Of a stretch of 36,132 nt of DNA, positions 32,360-36,132 are shown one piece after another (position 1 is the stretch's first letter; every line of letters begins with the position of its first letter). Origin of the DNA: Flavobacteriales bacterium (lineage in GTDB: Bacteria; Bacteroidota; Bacteroidia; NS11-12g; UBA955). The position numbers and the translations under genes were made by a program. Below the pieces are notes generated by a model, which made no database searches, was not told the DNA's origin, and saw nothing but the letters and a program-made list of their open reading frames with translations. Where the stretch lies: the NCBI GenBank assembly GCA_947463095.1, contig CANHRE010000022.1, forward strand, positions 1 to 36,132, written 5' to 3'.

Positions 32360-33094
32360 TTATTTATCATCCGAATACGGTACTTCATGAATCTTGGTGG
32401 TAAAGAAATTCACGAACAGGCCCACAAACACCAAGAACAGGAACAACTGCGAAATAACCAGCAGCCTTCCGGTTTCGTGAACGGGATAGTTGTCGCCGTA
32501 CCCCACGGTGGCCGAGGTGACGAAGCTGAAGTAGATGGCGTCAAGGTCGCGGCTGAGCGGCTTGGCGAAAAAATCGGGGATATGCGCGTTGAAGCAGGAA
32601 TACAATATGGCGTATTCCAGTCCCAGCTCCACGTAGTTGATCAGCATCAGCGTCATGGAACGGCGGATGTTGCTGGGTCTGTTTAGTACATCGGTTAGGT
32701 AAATCAGGCTGGCCAGGTACATAATGGTTTCCACCATCATATAGCCCATCAGGAAAGGAACCCAGTTCGCTCCGGTCAGGTCGAGCTTGAACAGCAGCAG
32801 GGGCAGCAACAGTTTTCCAAGTACATAAAACTCTACGCTCAGCATGCGCCATTGATGCCCGAAGCGACCGAAATATTCTTTGATGTACAAGCCTGGAAAC
32901 ACAAACTGGCTCACCACCAGCAGCAGCCTGATGAGGCGCTCTATGCCGAAATCCTGGTAGCCGTCGTTGCGCCAGATACGTTTCAGGATGCTCTTTTGGC
33001 GCGCTATGGATGAATGCAGCGGCTGTTCGTCCCATACGTCCCTGCGGGTTCCCAGCAATAAAACGCCGATCAACTTCTTCAGGAGTCCGTTCAT
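32360..33094 (-). CDS. Six-helix potassium channel (Ion_trans_2 family)
   Basis: A 244-residue inner-membrane protein. Five hydrophobic segments precede the pore region YFSFVTSATVGYGDNYP, with selectivity filter TVGYGD (196-201), and the last helix LLVISQLFLFLVFVGLFVNF. The overall 6TM layout resembles voltage-gated-like K+ channels, but I see no regular arginine ladder in the fourth segment. The protein ends 12 residues after the last helix, so it has no RCK or cyclic-nucleotide domain. The start is ATG 33094; a TTG three codons earlier is part of the TATTTTG promoter box. Confidence 0.9.
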   Translation of the reverse strand: MNGLLKKLIGVLLLGTRRDVWDEQPLHSSIARQKSILKRIWRNDGYQDFGIERLIRLLLVVSQFVFPGLYIKEYFGRFGHQWRMLSVEFYVLGKLLLPLLLFKLDLTGANWVPFLMGYMMVETIMYLASLIYLTDVLNRPSNIRRSMTLMLINYVELGLEYAILYSCFNAHIPDFFAKPLSRDLDAIYFSFVTSATVGYGDNYPVHETGRLLVISQLFLFLVFVGLFVNFFTTKIHEVPYSDDK

Positions 33095-33100
33095 CCCTTG

Positions 33101-33107
33101 CAAAATA
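33101..33107 (-). promoter_or_regulatory. -7-like box of the potassium channel gene
   Basis: TATTTTG followed by CAAGGG and the ATG at 33094. It resembles TAnnTTTG with one base fewer in the spacer and lies 6 nt from the start codon, so the transcript would be nearly leaderless. Confidence 0.45.
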
Positions 33108-33173
33108 CGGTTTTTAAAAAGAAGAGAAGTTCGGGAGTTTGGGAGCGGTGGATGGTTCTTGTCAGGGGGTACT

Positions 33174-33253
33174 TGTCATGGTGAGCTTAATTAACTGTCA
33201 TGGTGAGCATGAATAACTGTCACGGTGAGCCTATATCTTCTGTCATGGTGAGC
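33174..33253. repeat. Four direct repeats TGTCAYGGTGAGC with 22/22/23-bp period
   Basis: Copies start at 33174, 33196, 33218 and 33241. The 13-bp core is identical except one T/C change in copy 3. The intervening 9-10 bp differ (TTAATTAAC, ATGAATAAC, CTATATCTTC). They lie 66-150 bp upstream of the channel promoter box and downstream of the amidase gene. Confidence 0.92.
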
Positions 33254-33260
33254 CTGTCGA

Positions 33261-33302
33261 ACCACTCACCACTTACCACTTACCACTTACCACTTACCAC
33301 TC
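33261..33302. repeat. Heptanucleotide array ACCACTT entering the amidase 3' end
   Basis: ACCACTC, four ACCACTT units and ACCACTC. On the minus strand this is the AAGTGGT family. The amidase stop codon (33287-33289) and its last four codons (S-G-K-W) lie within the array. Confidence 0.92.
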
Positions 33303-34492
33303 AGCACCCTCAACCGCTGAACCCCGCCGGCGCTGCGCAGCTCCAGGATATACATCCCCGCCCTGGGTAGCTCAATGCGCCAAGTTCCGGAGGTGGAACT
33401 TCCGCTTTGCAGCAGCCGCCCATCCATGCCGTAAAGGTTCACCGCAAATTCCTCGCCGCGGGTACTGCTGATGTGCACCGTATTTCCTTCCTGCTCGATG
33501 CGGAAGGGCTGCGCCGCCTGTTCATGCTCCTGCACCTCGCTCAAACGCAAGGCCACACATTCGCGGATGGATTCGTATTGCGCATATACCTTGCCGCCCG
33601 GACATTCGGTGCTGCACCCGTCGCGATGCCCGGCAAGGGTGCCCAGCAGGCTGCCGCTGTTGTCGGGATGTTTCATCGCGCCAAAGGGATTCAGTCCATC
33701 CTGCTCCAACTTCCAGGCCAGCAGACGGCAAAGGCTGTTCACCGCCGGAAAGGGCGGCTGCACGCTGGTATAATCGCCGATCAGGCATACGCCCATGGTG
33801 TATTCGTTCTTTCCGCAGAAATGCGCCCCGCGCACATTGTCCTGCCGCACGCCCTGCACGCCCTGTGGATCTCGGCCGGCAAAGATGCTCCCATCCGAGC
33901 CAATCAGGTAGTTGTAGCCAATGTCATCCCAGCCGTTTACCTCCGTATGCAGCAGGTAATAGCTGCGCACCACCTTCACGTAGTCGGTTTCGGTGGTATT
34001 GCCCGCGCTGTGGTGGATGATGGCATGCCGTGTGGCGGTAGACACCGGCCCGGGCTTGGGTGGATTCAGTCCGGCCCGCCACAGGCTCTGCGGTATCACC
34101 GGCGGCATGTTGTTGCGCGGTGTCCCGGGTATGGGTGCGCCCGCACTGCCCACTTCCATATAAAACACCGTCAAGGCCCCGGCTGCGGGCAGCATCAGGG
34201 TGGCGTCTTTTTTAAACTGCGGAAGGGTTTGCACGCATCCTTCGGGGGCATGCGGATCCGGGCGCAGGGTGTCGCCGTCCAGCAGCAGAAACCCGGGTAG
34301 TGTGTTGCCGTTCACGCGCAGCACGAAGCAGTCGTATGGTTCCGGCAGCAAGATGTCCACGGGTTGCAGCGCTTCCAGCGGCAAAGGGCCCATCTTCTGG
34401 ATGCGATGGCTGTTCTGGGCTTCGCCGGAAGGCAGCAGCAGCAGGCTGCACAGGAAACTAAAGCCGATGCGGAGTTTATGCTTTGAGTTCAT
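33287..34492 (-). CDS. PGRP-type N-acetylmuramoyl-L-alanine amidase with T9SS sorting tail
   Basis: A 401-residue exported protein. The signal peptide is MNSKHKLRIGFSFLCSLLLL...GEA. The amidase_2/PGRP domain spans about 150-310. Zinc ligands appear as H in HAIIHHSAGNT, H in TLAGHRDGCS and C in ECPGG, and the conserved Tyr is in DIGYNYLIGSDGSIFAGR. It would cleave the lactyl-amide bond of peptidoglycan, or bind it. The C-terminal 75 residues form a T9SS-type sorting module (NLYGMDGRLLQSG, GMYILELRSAGG). The usual basic final residues are replaced by LSGKW, encoded by repeat DNA. It starts inside suhB (17-bp overlap), so the two are coupled. Confidence 0.9.
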   Translation of the reverse strand: MNSKHKLRIGFSFLCSLLLLPSGEAQNSHRIQKMGPLPLEALQPVDILLPEPYDCFVLRVNGNTLPGFLLLDGDTLRPDPHAPEGCVQTLPQFKKDATLMLPAAGALTVFYMEVGSAGAPIPGTPRNNMPPVIPQSLWRAGLNPPKPGPVSTATRHAIIHHSAGNTTETDYVKVVRSYYLLHTEVNGWDDIGYNYLIGSDGSIFAGRDPQGVQGVRQDNVRGAHFCGKNEYTMGVCLIGDYTSVQPPFPAVNSLCRLLAWKLEQDGLNPFGAMKHPDNSGSLLGTLAGHRDGCSTECPGGKVYAQYESIRECVALRLSEVQEHEQAAQPFRIEQEGNTVHISSTRGEEFAVNLYGMDGRLLQSGSSTSGTWRIELPRAGMYILELRSAGGVQRLRVLSGKW

Positions 34493-35282
34493 GACTGAAG
34501 TGTTGTTGGATGCAGTCCAGCATGGCCGCGTGTACCGCCTTGTTGCCGGCAATGATTTCTTTTCCGAAGAGCATATCGCTACCGCCCCTGAAGTCGCTCG
34601 ACGTGCCCCCGGCTTCCTGCACCAGCAGGATCCCTGCGGCAACATCCCAGGGGGCCAGTCCGGTTTCGAAGAAGCCCTCGAAGCGTCCGCAGGAGGTATA
34701 GGCCAGGTCGATGGCAGCGCTGCCCATGCGGCGCAGGCCGCGGGTGTCTTTCATGAAGCGGTGCAGCACCTCCAGGTAGGCGGGCAGCTGGGTGAACTCG
34801 GTGTAAGGAAAGCCGGTGGCCAGCAGGGAGGAAGCCAGGCTGTCGCGTTCGGATACGCGGATGGACGCGCCGTTCAGCCAGGCACCGCCGCCGCGCAATG
34901 CCGTGAAGCACTCGTTCAGCGCCGGCACGTCCACGATGCCCAGCAGCAGCTCGCTGCCCCGCGCCAGGGCCACGCTCACGCTGAACAGGGGCAGCCCGTG
35001 CAGGAAGTTGGTGGTGCCGTCCAGCGGGTCTATAATCCAGGTGTACTCGCGGTTGCGCTCTTGCGCCACCGTATCTTCTTCGGTGATGAAGCCGGCACCG
35101 GGCAACAGGCGCCCAAGGGCTTCTACCAGACGCTGCTCGGCCTCGCGGTCTACGCGGCTCACCAACTGGTTCAGTCCCTTGTCGTGCACGTCAAGGCCCG
35201 ACAGCAGGGATTGCTGTTCCAGAATCCAGGCGCCGGTGCGGCGGACCAGGGTGGCGGTTTCTTCAAGGAGTTCAATGGTCAT
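34476..35282 (-). CDS. suhB: Inositol monophosphatase family protein (SuhB-like)
   Basis: A 268-residue Mg2+-dependent, Li+-sensitive-type phosphatase. Metal-site motifs are FITEEDT (Glu-Glu-Asp), WIIDPLDGTTNFLHG and LAPWDVAAGILLVQEAGG, all intact. Substrates in the family include inositol phosphates, 3'-phosphoadenosine 5'-phosphate and histidinol phosphate. In E. coli, SuhB also acts in rRNA antitermination. The start is ATG 35282, not the TTG two codons earlier. A perfect 28-bp palindrome lies 7 bp upstream. The last 17 bp overlap the amidase gene. Confidence 0.93.
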   Translation of the reverse strand: MTIELLEETATLVRRTGAWILEQQSLLSGLDVHDKGLNQLVSRVDREAEQRLVEALGRLLPGAGFITEEDTVAQERNREYTWIIDPLDGTTNFLHGLPLFSVSVALARGSELLLGIVDVPALNECFTALRGGGAWLNGASIRVSERDSLASSLLATGFPYTEFTQLPAYLEVLHRFMKDTRGLRRMGSAAIDLAYTSCGRFEGFFETGLAPWDVAAGILLVQEAGGTSSDFRGGSDMLFGKEIIAGNKAVHAAMLDCIQQHFSHELKA

Positions 35283-35289
35283 ATACAAT

Positions 35290-35317
35290 GTTGGGATGGA
35301 TAGCTATCCATCCCAAC
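35290..35317. promoter_or_regulatory. Perfect 28-bp palindrome between divergent genes
   Basis: The half-site GTTGGGATGGATAG is followed directly by its exact reverse complement, with no loop. It lies 7 bp upstream of suhB and 40 bp upstream of the -33 box of the divergent methyltransferase gene. It could be an operator for a symmetric regulator or a 5' hairpin of the suhB mRNA. Confidence 0.7.
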
Positions 35318-35357
35318 GTGAATACAATGATAAACGATAACACCTGCTTCTCTGCTT

Positions 35358-35389
35358 TTTGGAAACTCGGGCTTCCACCAATAGTTTTG
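35358..35389 (+). promoter_or_regulatory. Bacteroidota-type promoter of the methyltransferase gene
   Basis: TTTG (35358-35361), a 20-nt spacer and TAGTTTTG (35382-35389), an exact TAnnTTTG match. The leader to the ATG at 35408 would be about 12 nt. Confidence 0.75.
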
Positions 35390-35407
35390 ACCCTTGAAAC
35401 CCTGTTT

Positions 35408-36132
35408 ATGAAACTCGCCGACCTGAAGAAAATCTGGTTCATCAACTTCCTGAAGCGGGTGCGCTATGCCACCCGTTACTATAACTTCCGTTACGGTCAG
35501 ATTCTGCGCTGGGGCTTTAACTCGCGCGAGGATACGAACTATACCTACGCGCTCACCCCTGCCAATATGGAATACCTGGCCAGCACGCTGGCGGTGGTAA
35601 CAGGCAAGGACCGGCAGGCCATCATGGGCTATATCCGCGAGGCGGAACAGGACGAGGCGCTGAAGGCGTGCATCCTGAACAGCATCCGCAACTCAGAGCA
35701 CCGCCATTTTGCCGATGCGGAGGTGCGCTTTGCCCGACGCCTGGGCTGGTATGCGCTGCTGCGTGCGCTGAAGCCTGCCGTAGTGGTGGAAACGGGTGTG
35801 GACAAGGGCCTCGGGGCGGTGCTGCTCTGTGCGGGCATCCTGCGCAATCGGGCGGAAGGCTTTCCGGGGAAATACTACGGCACCGATATCAACCCGGAAG
35901 CGGGCTATATGCTGACCGGCCCCTATAAAGAAGCCGGGGAAATCCTGTACGGCGACTCCATCGAGAGCCTGAAGATGCTTACTGAGCCCATCGGCCTGTT
36001 CATCAACGACAGCGACCACAGCGCCGATTATGAATACCGGGAATACCGCACCATCGAACCCTTACTCGGCCCGAACTCCGTGGTGCTCGGCGACAATGCC
36101 CACGCCACCGACAAGCTGGTGCGCTTCGCCAC
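35408..36132 (+). CDS. Partial class I SAM-dependent methyltransferase (C-terminus outside window)
   Basis: 241 codons are visible from ATG 35408 to the right edge. After a helical N-terminus (about 1-125), the Rossmann-like core begins with VVVETGVDKGLGAVLLCAGI, in which ETGVxxG is the SAM-binding loop. YYGTDINPEAG has the acidic residue at the end of strand 2. FINDSDHSADYEYREYRTIE resembles the D-x-DH block of Methyltransf_24/cephalosporin hydroxylase-like proteins that modify small molecules or glycans. The substrate is unknown. It has its own strong promoter and is divergent from suhB. Confidence 0.8.
   Translation, partial: MKLADLKKIWFINFLKRVRYATRYYNFRYGQILRWGFNSREDTNYTYALTPANMEYLASTLAVVTGKDRQAIMGYIREAEQDEALKACILNSIRNSEHRHFADAEVRFARRLGWYALLRALKPAVVVETGVDKGLGAVLLCAGILRNRAEGFPGKYYGTDINPEAGYMLTGPYKEAGEILYGDSIESLKMLTEPIGLFINDSDHSADYEYREYRTIEPLLGPNSVVLGDNAHATDKLVRFA

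Noticed and set aside
33174-33253. CRISPR array
   Set aside because: The repeat is only 13 bp with 9-10 bp gaps, there are four units, and no cas genes are nearby. Spacing is too short for any known CRISPR.
33407-34300. 297-residue plus-strand open frame
   Set aside because: Antisense to the amidase gene; no recognisable domain.
34200-35303. 367-residue plus-strand open frame
   Set aside because: Antisense to the intact amidase and suhB genes, which carry full family motifs. A GC-driven shadow frame.

Overview
The window looks like a chromosomal segment from a Bacteroidota bacterium with fairly high GC, plausibly of the Chitinophagia/Sphingobacteriia/Saprospiria type rather than Bacteroides. 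The evidence is as follows. Several secreted proteins end in type IX secretion (T9SS) type A-like sorting tails. Starts generally lack a clear Shine-Dalgarno sequence. Many are preceded by the Bacteroidota -7 element TAnnTTTG, with exact TTTG-N19/20-TAnnTTTG promoters at two genes. Bacteroidota-typical families are present: DUF1573, bifunctional nuclease with UVR motif, a Ddl/PASTA neighbourhood, and a susA-like amylase with a maltose-type MFS carrier. The genus cannot be named from the sequence alone. No rRNA, tRNA, CRISPR array, transposase, integrase or phage gene was seen.

Layout. 1-4856: a partial T9SS-era surface protein on the minus strand, a divergent ABC-2 exporter pair, a WD40 protein and a RidA-family deaminase. 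4867-6204: a saccharopine dehydrogenase-type oxidoreductase, convergent with RidA. 6256-8503: an arsenic-resistance operon arsR - acr3 - arsN2::arsC, the last two activities fused in one protein. 8573-11309: htrA - kdsA - lipoprotein. 11380-12763: DUF1573 protein and DUF3817 membrane protein. 12980-15634: etfB - etfA - bifunctional nuclease - lipoprotein. 15697-17346: class IV aminotransferase and an MBL-fold hydrolase. 17516-18013: a TlpA-like thioredoxin with a clear terminator. 18126-25584: a head-to-tail run comprising a double D-Ala-D-Ala ligase, a PASTA membrane protein, a large T9SS protein, a rhodanese and a seven-haem cytochrome with a TPR-like tail. 25544-28805 (minus): alpha-amylase, maltose-type MFS carrier and DUF1761. 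28981-31109 (minus): MATE exporter and a beta-barrel protein. 31110-32359: 1.25 kb without genes, filled by composite repeats. 32360-35282 (minus): suhB, a T9SS-sorted PGRP-type amidase and a K+ channel. 35408-end: a partial methyltransferase.

The genes are mostly housekeeping and envelope functions: LPS Kdo synthesis (kdsA), peptidoglycan synthesis and sensing (Ddl, PASTA, amidase), periplasmic quality control (HtrA, TlpA) and electron transfer (Etf, cytochrome). I see no defence system. The unusual material is mainly non-coding. It includes two families of heptanucleotide tandem repeats, some lying on promoters, a roughly 350-bp composite repeat, an inverted pair of REP-like elements, a 22-bp-periodic direct repeat and a perfect 28-bp palindrome between suhB and the methyltransferase. 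The protein-level oddities are the double ligase, whose two halves have lost different motifs, and the ArsN2-ArsC fusion.
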